Source: a virus
Direction: 5' to 3' (one strand)
DNA length: 22,267 bases
IMG/VR virus record: IMGVR_UViG_3300033145_002795
Coordinates: 1-22,267 of that record
The position numbers were made by a program, and so were the translations under genes. Positions 1 to 8,459 of the stretch are shown here, piece by piece (the stretch's first letter is position 1; the number at the start of each line of letters is the position of its first letter). Below the pieces are notes generated by a model that was given only the letters and a program-made list of their open reading frames with translations, made no database searches and was not told where the DNA came from.

Positions 1-1850
1 GATAAATTAACCCATTCGGGTTGATATGTATAATCGAAACCAAAAGCCCTTATTTCGCTTATATCAGGCTGATTGTCGCCCGCCGAAATTGCGATTTTGC
101 CCGCGGCAGCATCCGATATAATAACATCCTTATCTATTGTGTAAACAACTTTAGCCGAATAATAAATAGCCATATCAGCCGGTTGAGATGTACCAAATGT
201 TATTTTCTTACCAGCCGCAAAATACGACTTATAACTATTTGTCGCGGCAACCGCTGACAATGTCGGTTGCTGTGATAAAGCAAATCCCTCACTATTATAA
301 CTCACCGTAATTATTGATTTCAACGACGGAGCCGGATTAATGGTAACTTTCGCAACTTGATTATCACCACCACCAACATCCGTTAATGTCCAACCAACAC
401 CGGAACCATCATCTTTAGGCACCAAAACAGTTTGGCCCGCTGTGGATGTTCTAAAGAATTTAAGCTCTAAATCGCCATCCCCATCAACCGCATCCGAATC
501 GATAGCCTCATATGCTGTAAATGTAAAATCAGTTGTCTCACCATCCCCAACAGAAATATAACTATTTCTCACAAGATGTTTGGCCTCTCCATCATTAACA
601 AGATCTACCGACCCATCCAGTTTCAAAAGAGGAATAGACAGCGCACCACTCATTTGAATAGGATATGGTAAAGCAACAGATGCCTTACCTGACGAATTCA
701 ACTCAGCAAACATATCATTTAACTGATAAACTTCATTCAATTTCACAAGTCTGTTTGCGGCCGTTACACTTGCCGGGAAAGGAAAAATAGGAACATATTG
801 CTCAACAACTACACTATCAGCAATTGCATGTGCAACAACAGTTGTACCAAACATACCACGTTTGTATTCGTCCGCAACAATAACACCCGTGGGAGCAACA
901 TCAGTAACTTTAATACTATATGTCATAGTTCCTATATCGACACCATCATATTGAACAATTTCCATATCAGTTACAACATCATCGACTTTATGATAAATCT
1001 TCAAATAACCAACACTATCAGCGGCCATAAAAACAGGAAGCTTATCAACCTTAACAACCCCACCATCGATAGCTGTTGGATCCGCATTTATGTTTGCGGC
1101 CAAATTAGCAACCGCAACATCCGAAGTGTCGACCGTATAATCATCATCAGTATCAGCCAATTTAAAAGCATCCACCAAATTAATAACTATACTTCCGCTT
1201 GCGTCAACATACGGCATATCTTTTTGAACATCAAGCTCGAAAGACGTTCTTATTTCATTGGCATTCGCTGTAACAATTCCTGCTAAATTAGCATCAGCAT
1301 TAATTGCCGCCACTAGACCAATAACATCACTGACAGATCCGCTTATGGCGGCAGTTGGATCAAACGGTATAACACTTTCCAATCCAGACACAGGGTTATA
1401 ACCAACAACCGATAATTGTCCATTCACTATTTCCTGTCTGAATGACACACTATTATATATATCACCAGGATCATTAGCTGTTACAACCATCGCCGGAATA
1501 GCTAAACCGGTAACAGCATCAACTGTTTCATTTTTTTCTTCAGTTCCAGCTGATTCATTAACAATCAATTCTGCATTGTTACCATTTGTTATTCTGCAAA
1601 GACGAATATCTTTAACAGAACCCGGCGCGTAATACGCCTCGCAAAAACCTCTAACCAGTGTTCCACTTTCAGCCGAACCAAAAACAGCAACCGCGGCCTC
1701 AGGTGTTCTAACAGCAATTGGACTATTTTTAGGCCCCTTCGTGCTAGTACCAAGAATCAATATACTATCTCCACTACTCACAACCCTGGCTGTGTCTAAA
1801 TTGCCATCTTTAAATTCCGAAATAATATTCGGGAGATTTAAATTACTCAT
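1..1850 (-). CDS. Contractile tail sheath protein (3' end beyond the left edge)
   Basis: The frame is open from an ATG at 1850 to the window edge, giving 616 codons without a stop. A near-perfect Shine-Dalgarno site (AAAGGAGG, then six bases) precedes it. The N-terminus reads MSNLNLPNIISEF, then a segment with SILILGTSTKGP, TPEAAVAVFG and RGFCEAYYAPG. This is the pattern of myovirus sheath proteins: a hydrophobic strand, a GT..GP turn, then a phrase on extension to the next index and FG. The middle is rich in Asp, Val and Thr and looks like inserted beta domains, common in large sheaths. The conserved C-terminal sheath domain would lie outside the window, so it cannot be checked. In the virion the sheath surrounds the tail tube and contracts to drive it through the host envelope. 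Its place after the neck genes fits. Identification as sheath is likely but rests on the N-terminal pattern and on gene order. Confidence 0.78.
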   Translation of the reverse strand, partial: MSNLNLPNIISEFKDGNLDTARVVSSGDSILILGTSTKGPKNSPIAVRTPEAAVAVFGSAESGTLVRGFCEAYYAPGSVKDIRLCRITNGNNAELIVNESAGTEEKNETVDAVTGLAIPAMVVTANDPGDIYNSVSFRQEIVNGQLSVVGYNPVSGLESVIPFDPTAAISGSVSDVIGLVAAINADANLAGIVTANANEIRTSFELDVQKDMPYVDASGSIVINLVDAFKLADTDDDYTVDTSDVAVANLAANINADPTAIDGGVVKVDKLPVFMAADSVGYLKIYHKVDDVVTDMEIVQYDGVDIGTMTYSIKVTDVAPTGVIVADEYKRGMFGTTVVAHAIADSVVVEQYVPIFPFPASVTAANRLVKLNEVYQLNDMFAELNSSGKASVALPYPIQMSGALSIPLLKLDGSVDLVNDGEAKHLVRNSYISVGDGETTDFTFTAYEAIDSDAVDGDGDLELKFFRTSTAGQTVLVPKDDGSGVGWTLTDVGGGDNQVAKVTINPAPSLKSIITVSYNSEGFALSQQPTLSAVAATNSYKSYFAAGKKITFGTSQPADMAIYYSAKVVYTIDKDVIISDAAAGKIAISAGDNQPDISEIRAFGFDYTYQPEWVNL

Positions 1851-1876
1851 AATATTCCTCCTTTTTTATATTTTCT

Positions 1877-2566
1877 TTAAACATCTTCAATTCTTTTTTC
1901 AACTTCTAATTTAAGTTCCTTTAATATAGTAGCACTAATTGTCGATAATTCCTCTGTTCTCACATAGTAAGCAAATGTTCTAACATTAAGCCCATTATCT
2001 AATTGAGTTGATGTGTCGTCGACACCACGCCACCAAAACAAAATTTCAGAGAGCCCCATATATTTAAAAAAATCTCTATGGGATGTCATAAATCTTTTAA
2101 ACCACAATGCTGAAATATCAGCCTGCCAATTCGTCAATGTCCATATATCAAACTGAACCAAAGTATCAAACCACTGACCATATATTTGTTTTACTTTTTC
2201 TTCTTTCGTTTCCGGATTTACAATCTGGCGCAAACGCGGCGCCACTTCCCTAGTATTTCCAAATGGTTGTTTACTTCCACCGATTGAACCCGGCTCTTCC
2301 CTTGTTATCTTATATGTTATCGTATCAACAAATTTTTCAGTCGGATTATCCATTGTCGCTTTATGCTCCTGTGTTCCTTTCATTAAATATCTTGGAAATG
2401 CTGGAGCAATAACAAGTCCCGGTTTTTCAATATCTAAAATATGATATAATAATGTAAAAAACTGCTGCATTGTTAAATTACCAGCCGCTTTTTGCGGCGG
2501 TGGATACATATTCTTCAATTTATCAACATATTTGTCAGCCGTAAGAACATCTCTCGCCTCAATCAT
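1877..2566 (-). CDS. Putative tail terminator / tail completion protein
   Basis: This 229-residue protein lies between a connector-type gene and the sheath gene, where myophages usually place the tail terminator or tail completion protein. It starts in an ATGA overlap with the preceding gene, so it is probably translationally coupled. No signal peptide or clear membrane segment is visible. Residues about 120 to 200 are rich in aromatic residues, with GQWFDTLVQFDIW, TNWQADISALWF and ILFWWRGVDD, and the stretch QIYGQWFD resembles a beta strand and helix surface used for packing against a ring neighbour. No catalytic motif is seen. The role is inferred from position. A neck protein is the main alternative. 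Confidence 0.5.
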   Translation of the reverse strand: MIEARDVLTADKYVDKLKNMYPPPQKAAGNLTMQQFFTLLYHILDIEKPGLVIAPAFPRYLMKGTQEHKATMDNPTEKFVDTITYKITREEPGSIGGSKQPFGNTREVAPRLRQIVNPETKEEKVKQIYGQWFDTLVQFDIWTLTNWQADISALWFKRFMTSHRDFFKYMGLSEILFWWRGVDDTSTQLDNGLNVRTFAYYVRTEELSTISATILKELKLEVEKRIEDV

Positions 2567-3054
2567 GTTATCATATCCCTCACAGTAAATACTTTTTTAA
2601 ACTCAATTCTTCCTAAATCACCGCGTTTAGGATCAACACGCTTAACACTGTATTTCCTTTTAGGACAAACTTTTCTGTCCACTAAATTTTCATCACTTTT
2701 ATCATAAACAACAATTGGTTTTTCGGCATGTTCCCAATCCAAATCATATATTTCATCCTCAACAGCAACCGGAACATCATATTTAAAATAAAAAATCTCA
2801 GATGTGATATCCAAATCACCGGGACTCATAACAACAACACCCTCGCGTTTTTTAGTTGCGCTGGTAAACACAGGAACAGAATAACCCTCAACCAAAGAAT
2901 CATTATATTTATATTTTGGCCCGCCAATAGCCTCTTTAGTAACATCATTCCAATAAGAACTTTTTTGATCCGTGAATTTTCGCAAAACAAGCCACCTGGC
3001 AATTCCCTCAAAATCCGTCATTATTGATGAAAATTCGTTTCTTATATTCATCAT
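2563..3054 (-). CDS. Putative head-tail connector / head-closure protein
   Basis: The product has 163 residues and is joined by ATGA overlaps to the genes on both sides (3051..3054 and 2563..2566), so the three genes form a coupled set. The second half contains FKYDVPVAVEDEIYDLDW followed by YSVKRVDPKRGDLGRIEF. A small beta-rich protein with an acidic entry loop, then Y.V..v.p.RGd.G.iEf, resembles head-closure (stopper) proteins of tailed phages, which plug the connector after DNA packaging. I see no enzyme motif, membrane segment or metal site. The assignment to the connector set is supported mainly by position between capsid and sheath. The exact ring (stopper or another neck protein) is a guess. 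Confidence 0.5.
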   Translation of the reverse strand: MMNIRNEFSSIMTDFEGIARWLVLRKFTDQKSSYWNDVTKEAIGGPKYKYNDSLVEGYSVPVFTSATKKREGVVVMSPGDLDITSEIFYFKYDVPVAVEDEIYDLDWEHAEKPIVVYDKSDENLVDRKVCPKRKYSVKRVDPKRGDLGRIEFKKVFTVRDMIT

Positions 3055-4403
3055 AACACATCCACACTATTATCTTTACTGAAATACGGATCTTCCAACC
3101 TTTCCCAAGTCGGCCGACGATCATCATACTCAGCTTTCACCGCACCAACAGAACTAACAAAAGATTGACCGGTTGTTACAATATTCGAATTCTTAATAAC
3201 ACACGCATTCAAACCCTCTATCCTTTTCTTAACAATATCAACAAAACCCCTACCATAACTAACTGTAAAATCATCCAACGTTTTAGAAGTTACCGGACCA
3301 CCAGCAAAATAAATTCTATAAATCAAATCTAATTTAGTTTTGCACTCAACATAGTTTCGTGCCGCTTGCGGAACAGCATCATCATCCCACGAAGTTGTTG
3401 CTACACTCAATATATAAGATGAATTTTCATATATTAACATTTCTATTTCGGAATTATCAACTTTTTTTATCAAATCTCCTAAATTCGATCTAATTAATTT
3501 AACTGTACTATAATATGGGCTCACAGCTGTTTTAAATGTAAATAAATAATCATTACTAAGAACACCACTTGCTGATATATCGGTTATTCCGCTCTTCAAA
3601 ACAACATTGTATGTACTTGACGGCACATACTCATCAGCCAACACACCTGATGGTGTAATCGTCAAAATTTTTTCACTGACACTGTTAATATATGTCTCAG
3701 AATCAACAGGAAACCCAAGTAAATCTTCACCAGTTATTAAAACTCTATTAACCAGTGAATCAGGATCAGGCTCCAAATTAAATACAACTTTTATTCCACT
3801 TGTTGCAACATTTGTTTCACCATTTATCGGGCTCGTAGACGCAACTTTAAAAACTATTGGCTCATCCGGCGGAAAAATATATTGATCAGGACCTTGAGGC
3901 ACAGGAACAATTGTTCCATCGGGACCAACATCGGCCGCCGTAGTGACAATATGCGAAACCGGTTCACCAGTACGCCCGAATGTTTCACTATAAACACCAT
4001 CTTCACCTGTAAAATACGGCCCGTCGGCAAAAGACACGCCACTCTGCGCTAATGGTATTGTTTTATCAACATTTTCACCAGTTGTGAAATAAGATATAAA
4101 ACTATTACCATCCCAATTGTCACCCGATAATGTTTTAATCCCACTATCGCCGCCAACAAGTATGATCGTATATTGAGTATTTTTCTTTAAATAACCATAA
4201 AGCTGAAAAGTAAGAGTTTTTGTTCCAACAACATAATCCGGAACCCCACTAACTATTTCTTCTGTATCTGTTTGAACTAAAATAACAGACGAATCTGTTA
4301 TTGTTGATCTATCTAGCGCCTCATCAAATTTAAAACTGAAAAAAACATTTAAAACAACACCGGTCGCAAAATTTTCGGGAAACGATTCCAGTATCTTTGC
4401 CAT
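3051..4403 (-). CDS. Two Ig-like (Big_5/SbsA-type) domains fused to an adaptor-like domain
   Basis: This 450-residue protein has three visible parts. Residues about 4 to 108 and 186 to 291 are two copies of an Ig-like domain: each starts with a Pro-containing turn (ESFPENFATGV; VASTSPINGETNVATSG), continues with a strand (VFFSFKFDEAL; IKVVFNLEPDPDS) and ends in an FTT or FKT strand after a long-strand YTIIL or YNVVLK motif. This is the SbsA/Big_5 pattern. A linker (109 to 185) rich in Gly, Pro and Asp lies between them. Residues about 296 to 450 (STVKLIRSNLGDLI..., ARNYVECKTKLDLIYRI) are helical and resemble head-tail adaptor proteins. Such a fusion would place Ig domains on the outside of the neck. 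The ribosome binding site is weak (AGGAG, far from the ATG). The Ig domains are quite clear; the adaptor role is inferred from the C-terminus and position. Confidence 0.6.
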   Translation of the reverse strand: MAKILESFPENFATGVVLNVFFSFKFDEALDRSTITDSSVILVQTDTEEIVSGVPDYVVGTKTLTFQLYGYLKKNTQYTIILVGGDSGIKTLSGDNWDGNSFISYFTTGENVDKTIPLAQSGVSFADGPYFTGEDGVYSETFGRTGEPVSHIVTTAADVGPDGTIVPVPQGPDQYIFPPDEPIVFKVASTSPINGETNVATSGIKVVFNLEPDPDSLVNRVLITGEDLLGFPVDSETYINSVSEKILTITPSGVLADEYVPSSTYNVVLKSGITDISASGVLSNDYLFTFKTAVSPYYSTVKLIRSNLGDLIKKVDNSEIEMLIYENSSYILSVATTSWDDDAVPQAARNYVECKTKLDLIYRIYFAGGPVTSKTLDDFTVSYGRGFVDIVKKRIEGLNACVIKNSNIVTTGQSFVSSVGAVKAEYDDRRPTWERLEDPYFSKDNSVDVL

Positions 4404-4426
4404 CTCACTTTTTTAAAACTCCTAAA

Positions 4427-4987
4427 TTATTTAACAACAACTTCTTCCTTGTCCTTTTTAGTTTCTTTTGCTACACCAACACGCTGTGTAACAGGAAGAG
4501 TCTGAATCTGATTAGCTATAGCATCAATAACACCACCACGGGACTGGGAACTAGGATTATTACCACTTTGTTCTAATTCCATGATTCTTTCTAATGTTGG
4601 CAAATCTTTAATCGTACGAATATCCTGGATTATTAAATCTTCTATATTTCTGTTTATTACTTTTATATAACGATCATCCTGCTGGTCAATTTTCTTCGGC
4701 GCTTTCACTATTGATTGACGAGACACATCTTTATTTGCTACACCACCATATTTCAAAGAAACATCTTTCTTTTTATCATAAACAAACAAAATACCGGCAC
4801 TTATATTCTTCCGAATAAAAGTAACGTCCATCTTATCTGTCACAATAATCCGATCTTTACCTTTATCAAAAAAACTTAAAGTGAAATCATTTGAGGGATC
4901 TATATACATCCCGCTCATTTTCGGATTTAACACAACTTGATAACCAACTAAAGACTTTTCTTGTTCCGTCTGATCCATCTGATCCAT
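4427..4987 (-). CDS. Hypothetical protein downstream of the capsid gene
   Basis: I do not recognise this protein of about 186 residues. The first half (GYQVVLNPKMSGMYIDPS, then alternating hydrophobic strands) looks like a small beta domain; the second half is predicted helical and the C-terminus is lysine- and glutamate-rich (KETKKDKEEVVVK), probably disordered. I chose the ATG at 4987 because GAGGAGGG lies about ten bases upstream. A TTG at 4993, two codons earlier, is possible but only four bases from the same site. A strong hairpin at 5012..5037 separates it from the capsid gene. Position between the major capsid protein and the connector genes suggests a head or neck role, but nothing in the sequence proves it. 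Confidence 0.6.
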   Translation of the reverse strand: MDQMDQTEQEKSLVGYQVVLNPKMSGMYIDPSNDFTLSFFDKGKDRIIVTDKMDVTFIRKNISAGILFVYDKKKDVSLKYGGVANKDVSRQSIVKAPKKIDQQDDRYIKVINRNIEDLIIQDIRTIKDLPTLERIMELEQSGNNPSSQSRGGVIDAIANQIQTLPVTQRVGVAKETKKDKEEVVVK

Positions 4988-5011
4988 ACGCAATAACCCT
5001 CCTCAGGATAA

Positions 5012-5037
5012 GGTCGGAGAGGTTTCCCTCTCCGACC
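5012..5037 (-). terminator. Strong hairpin after the major capsid gene
   Basis: A perfect inverted repeat: an 11-base stem (GGTCGGAGAGG, pairing with CCTCTCCGACC) around a four-base loop. It starts 34 bases beyond the capsid gene stop codon and ends just before the Shine-Dalgarno site of the next gene. The stem is GC-rich in an AT-rich genome. The bases that follow on the minus strand read TTATCCTGAGG, so there is no run of T. It may therefore be a partial or factor-dependent terminator, or a structure that protects the 3' end of the capsid message from nucleases. Confidence 0.65.
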
Positions 5038-5046
5038 AAACATCAA

Positions 5047-5068
5047 TTCCGTTTATTAACTAACGGAA
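5047..5068 (-). other. Small second hairpin directly after the capsid stop codon
   Basis: A seven-base inverted repeat, TTCCGTT and AACGGAA, flanks an eight-base AT-rich loop, three bases past the TAA of the capsid gene. Together with the stronger hairpin at 5012..5037 it gives two stem-loops in tandem between the capsid gene and the next gene. It is short and could be chance, but the position suits message stability. Confidence 0.3.
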
Positions 5069-5070
5069 AC

Positions 5071-6309
5071 TTACAGGCCTAAATTCTTTTGTGTGTCTAA
5101 GGCCGGTAACTGCTGTTGATTTACATTATTAAATATGTAATTGCTATCAACAACCGCATTTCTACAAACAGCTATACCTTTACCCTGATCAAACACACCT
5201 TCACCATATCTCTCACTGACATGTATTTGATGCACATCTCTCTCAAAAATATCAGCCTCATCAGTTTCAGGAGTTTGTCTTTGAACAAGAATACCACATC
5301 TTTGACTATCAGCCATTATAATATTTGTTAAAGGTTTTGTGTTTCCAGATCCCGGAACAAACGGCACTAAATGACTCACAAGAACTTTCATCGGGGTTGG
5401 TAAATAACTAGGCGGAATATTCCACGTAGAGCCAACCGGTGTAAAAGTCTGCAAATAAGGATCTAATCCACTTAAATCAGTTTCTTTACCTGTTCCTGAA
5501 TATTTAAGACCCAAACCCTTTGGACTAAAAATATCAGGCCAGCCTTTGTTGCCAGACCCAAGAGGCATTCTCCTAGTTGCTAACACGGCGCCCTTAATTA
5601 CTATCTCCTTAAGCTGAGGATCAGTCGCAAACACTTTCCACGCCAACGGCGACATAAGCAAAGTATCCGGCACAAATCCACGAAGAGCAAGATATGCCCA
5701 CATGTCAAAAACATCATTAATTGTCGCTGTGCCATTTTGGGCACCAGCTATATTTCTGCCAGTAAGTACACCATTTTCACTATTCGCTGGATCGGCATTA
5801 TCATAAACGGTTATACCCATTTGATCAATAAGCCTAACACTCAAACTCTCTTTTAACCTTGCAAGGGCAGCACCGGCAGCACGAAGCCACAGCGTGATCA
5901 CATCAAATTGATTATCATTTATAGCCTCTTTTGAAATATTAATCGCGCAACCATATTTTGACACTGTTATTGCAACTGTTGACCCAACAGTATCAGTGGC
6001 AATTGTAGTTTGCGGATATATATCTGCCTGAGCAACCTTACCGGCCACAATTGATCCAACCGCACCTATTTCAACCATCTGACCTTCTGGAAGATCTAAA
6101 CGCGTGAAAAGATTTGGCGTTATCAGCAAATTGGGCTCAACTGCTTCTATAATTATCCTCTTGACAACCTTAGGAACAAACGGGGCTAAATCCTCGGTTG
6201 TAACAAGATCGTTAATTGTTAATCTTGCATCGACATCATCGCTGAATCTACCATTGTTGGTAAAAACATCGTAGACGCGACCTAACTTCTGCGTATCTGT
6301 TAATTTCAT
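5071..6309 (-). CDS. Major capsid protein (HK97-fold)
   Basis: The 412-residue product fits phage major capsid proteins in length and place, after protease/scaffold and decoration-type genes. The N-terminal 70 residues are short and charged. Residues about 75 to 130 (LDLPEGQMVEIGAVGSIVAG, then a Thr-rich strand and VSKYGCAINISKEAIND) resemble the E-loop, P-domain start and spine helix of HK97-like subunits, in particular the phrase on 'IskEai.D' before a long helix. Residues 190 to 250 (INDVFDMWAYLALRGFVPDTLLMSP) match the A-domain strand seen in many capsid proteins. A strong AGGAGG site five bases before the ATG fits the most abundant virion protein. Two hairpins follow the gene. Cleavage of an N-terminal piece by the neighbouring protease is possible but not visible. 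Confidence 0.85.
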   Translation of the reverse strand: MKLTDTQKLGRVYDVFTNNGRFSDDVDARLTINDLVTTEDLAPFVPKVVKRIIIEAVEPNLLITPNLFTRLDLPEGQMVEIGAVGSIVAGKVAQADIYPQTTIATDTVGSTVAITVSKYGCAINISKEAINDNQFDVITLWLRAAGAALARLKESLSVRLIDQMGITVYDNADPANSENGVLTGRNIAGAQNGTATINDVFDMWAYLALRGFVPDTLLMSPLAWKVFATDPQLKEIVIKGAVLATRRMPLGSGNKGWPDIFSPKGLGLKYSGTGKETDLSGLDPYLQTFTPVGSTWNIPPSYLPTPMKVLVSHLVPFVPGSGNTKPLTNIIMADSQRCGILVQRQTPETDEADIFERDVHQIHVSERYGEGVFDQGKGIAVCRNAVVDSNYIFNNVNQQQLPALDTQKNLGL

Positions 6310-6344
6310 TGTTACCTCCTATTATATATTTATACTTTCATCAA

Positions 6345-7415
6345 TTACATCTGTAATTGAATTCTAACATATCCTATTGCACCGGACTGAACAGCTGCTA
6401 AAATATCACTTTTAGCGGCAGCAGCACCAGATCCAACAAGAACATCCCTCGCGAACATATATAATTCGGTCGGAAGACCTGCTGTCTGATTACTAGGAAC
6501 CATCATTCCCGGCATTGCCTGGATTGTTGAAGTTAAATCTTTCGGAAATCTGCTATCACAGGATTTAACCACACCAACTGTTTGCGCTGTTCTAGCACCT
6601 GTTACCGCATTACTCTGTGTTTTAAACCGACCATAAAGATCAGACTGTAACAGTGTACCTGCGCGGGCACCTTCAGCACTACCATCAAAATAAAAGAAAG
6701 CATTCTTTCTCCAAATAGCAGGATATGCTTTTCCACTTGTAGCAGGAACAACATCAGCATCACTACCAAAATTAGAAACTTTATTGGTATCAACATAAGG
6801 AATGCTTACAAAACCCTTACACGCAATACCATAAATATCGTGTTTCTGATAATTAAGATATTGACCTCTTATATCCTGATACACATCCTGATAAACAACA
6901 CCAACAGGTATATTAGCAGCAAGAACCAAACTGGGAGTCACTGAACTCGTCCACCCAGCATTATTATCATCAAGCGCACTATACGGCGTTGTTGATTGCA
7001 CACCACCATTGGCCGTAACCAATAATGCTGTCACAGACTCCTGATATCCCCACGGATTTTCATCAACAGGAACATAAACAAGATCTTTCCCAACTGTTGT
7101 CTGATCATTATACACAGGCACAGTTCCACTTGCAGTCGGCGTAGGAATACCATAATCAATCGTTGTCTGATTTGTTATAAGAGACACAATAGTCCCCTTT
7201 GTTAACACAACAGCATCCGGATCAGGATTCCTCGATTCAACACCTCTTGCATCATTCCAAGCAACCGGCATATACTTATAAGGATAGACAGGTAATCCCG
7301 CTGTAACGGCATTTTGAACATCAAGTGTTCTAATATTAACCAGTCTATCTCCTAAATCAGTAAGCGGTTTTAAAGGAACTCTACGAACCACATCATTAAA
7401 ATTTAACTTTTCCAT
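6345..7415 (-). CDS. Putative capsid decoration / head structural protein
   Basis: This 356-residue protein lies between the protease/scaffold gene and the major capsid gene, the usual place for a decoration or cement protein. It is rich in Val, Thr, Ser, Gly and Tyr, contains many short likely beta strands and has no enzyme motif, signal peptide or membrane segment. It contains DIRGQYLNYQKHDIYGIACK and an alanine-rich end (GSGAAAAKSDILAAVQSG). Translation is probably high: AAGGAGG lies six bases before the ATG, as for the capsid gene. It is longer than classical small decoration proteins (about 110 to 150 residues), so a head fibre-like or larger capsid-surface protein is an alternative. Role from position and composition only. 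Confidence 0.5.
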   Translation of the reverse strand: MEKLNFNDVVRRVPLKPLTDLGDRLVNIRTLDVQNAVTAGLPVYPYKYMPVAWNDARGVESRNPDPDAVVLTKGTIVSLITNQTTIDYGIPTPTASGTVPVYNDQTTVGKDLVYVPVDENPWGYQESVTALLVTANGGVQSTTPYSALDDNNAGWTSSVTPSLVLAANIPVGVVYQDVYQDIRGQYLNYQKHDIYGIACKGFVSIPYVDTNKVSNFGSDADVVPATSGKAYPAIWRKNAFFYFDGSAEGARAGTLLQSDLYGRFKTQSNAVTGARTAQTVGVVKSCDSRFPKDLTSTIQAMPGMMVPSNQTAGLPTELYMFARDVLVGSGAAAAKSDILAAVQSGAIGYVRIQLQM

Positions 7416-7436
7416 TATTTCCTCCTTTTAAACATC

Positions 7437-8459
7437 TTATTCACCTAAAAAAACTCGTTTTATCCAACTTTTTCTATCTTCTTGTTTGTTCGCTTTGTCT
7501 CGCATAACCCTTTCAAAATCATTGACAACAGGATTTTCGATCGGCGTTGTAACACCCAATATATTAAGATCCTTTTTCAAATCATTAATCGAATCAATTA
7601 ATGACTCTGATGACCGCGTTTCTAATTCAGTAACTTTTTCTGAATATTTTGCATCACGAATCTCTATACTATCAGCGTCAATTATTTCACTAATATTCGA
7701 ACGTTTTAATATAATCGACAAATCAATAATTTTCTCAGCTTGTTTTGTCCGAAGTTCTTTCATAAGATCATTGATCTTTGTGTTCGCCTTTTCAAGCTCA
7801 ACTTTAGACCCATCAGTCATCACAGCATCTTCTTTAATTTTCTTTTCCAATGCCACTATCTTTTCATTAAGAGTCTTCACATCATCAATCGCGTCACTTG
7901 GATTGGTTTTTTTCGCCGATTCATTCACCGATGTATTCACTTTTTCATTCACCGATACATTATTTTCAACTTCATCTTTCTTTTTAGACGTCGAACAATT
8001 AAGTGCTTTTGCTTTCTTACGAACACATGCCGCTATTTTAGCACGAACACTCGAACTGTATTTCGCAACAACTTTCGGCCATTTCAACATAGCCAATGCA
8101 ACCGCGACATGTTTACAATCAGGAACCGGAAATGTTTTATTAGGACCGCAAAAAGTTGTTTTCATCTTAGCTCTTGCTTTTGATCCGGCCGGAGGAAGTT
8201 TTTTATCCTCAACTGTATCATCATAATCTTTATCTTCCGGGCCATAGCCAATGGATAAAGAAACAAATGATTCATAATCTTTAGCAAGCTCTTCTGCTTC
8301 TTTTTTATCATCCTCGTTTTTCCAAACATCATCAACTTCATCCCCACATGTCTCGCATTCGTCTAACTCTTTTAAGGCATCAACTATTAACTTTTCAAAA
8401 TCCTCATCAGAAATAGGCTCAGAAACAGATTTAGGAATAGGTTCTGTTTTAACTTCCAT
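7437..8459 (-). CDS. Nested scaffold protein from an internal start
   Basis: Within the protease/scaffold gene, codon 260 is an ATG (8457..8459, minus strand) preceded by AAGGAGGGAG with eight bases between GGAGG and ATG. This is among the strongest ribosome binding sites in the window and better than that of the full-length start. It lies at the boundary between protease and scaffold parts. Starting there gives a 340-residue protein with an acidic N-terminus, the DUF6582-like region and the coiled coil. Lambda C/Nu3 has the same plan, giving many scaffold copies for each protease. The region is in frame, so no separate reading frame supports it. The function is inferred. Confidence 0.6.
   Translation of the reverse strand: MEVKTEPIPKSVSEPISDEDFEKLIVDALKELDECETCGDEVDDVWKNEDDKKEAEELAKDYESFVSLSIGYGPEDKDYDDTVEDKKLPPAGSKARAKMKTTFCGPNKTFPVPDCKHVAVALAMLKWPKVVAKYSSSVRAKIAACVRKKAKALNCSTSKKKDEVENNVSVNEKVNTSVNESAKKTNPSDAIDDVKTLNEKIVALEKKIKEDAVMTDGSKVELEKANTKINDLMKELRTKQAEKIIDLSIILKRSNISEIIDADSIEIRDAKYSEKVTELETRSSESLIDSINDLKKDLNILGVTTPIENPVVNDFERVMRDKANKQEDRKSWIKRVFLGE

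Noticed and set aside
798-1286. Plus-strand frame of 162 codons in the sheath region
   Set aside because: Composition is dominated by Asn, Ile and Ser with no domain, and the minus strand is continuously open with a sheath-like protein and a strong start.
7919-7963. Short direct repeat TTCATTCACCGAT in the scaffold part
   Set aside because: Two copies encode a degenerate Asn/Ser/Val/Glu stretch in a likely disordered linker; it looks like local slippage without function.
7486-8226. Long plus-strand frame of 246 codons
   Set aside because: It is antisense to the protease/scaffold gene, Ser- and Phe-rich with no motif or ribosome binding site, as expected for the mirror of a Lys- and Asp-rich coding region.
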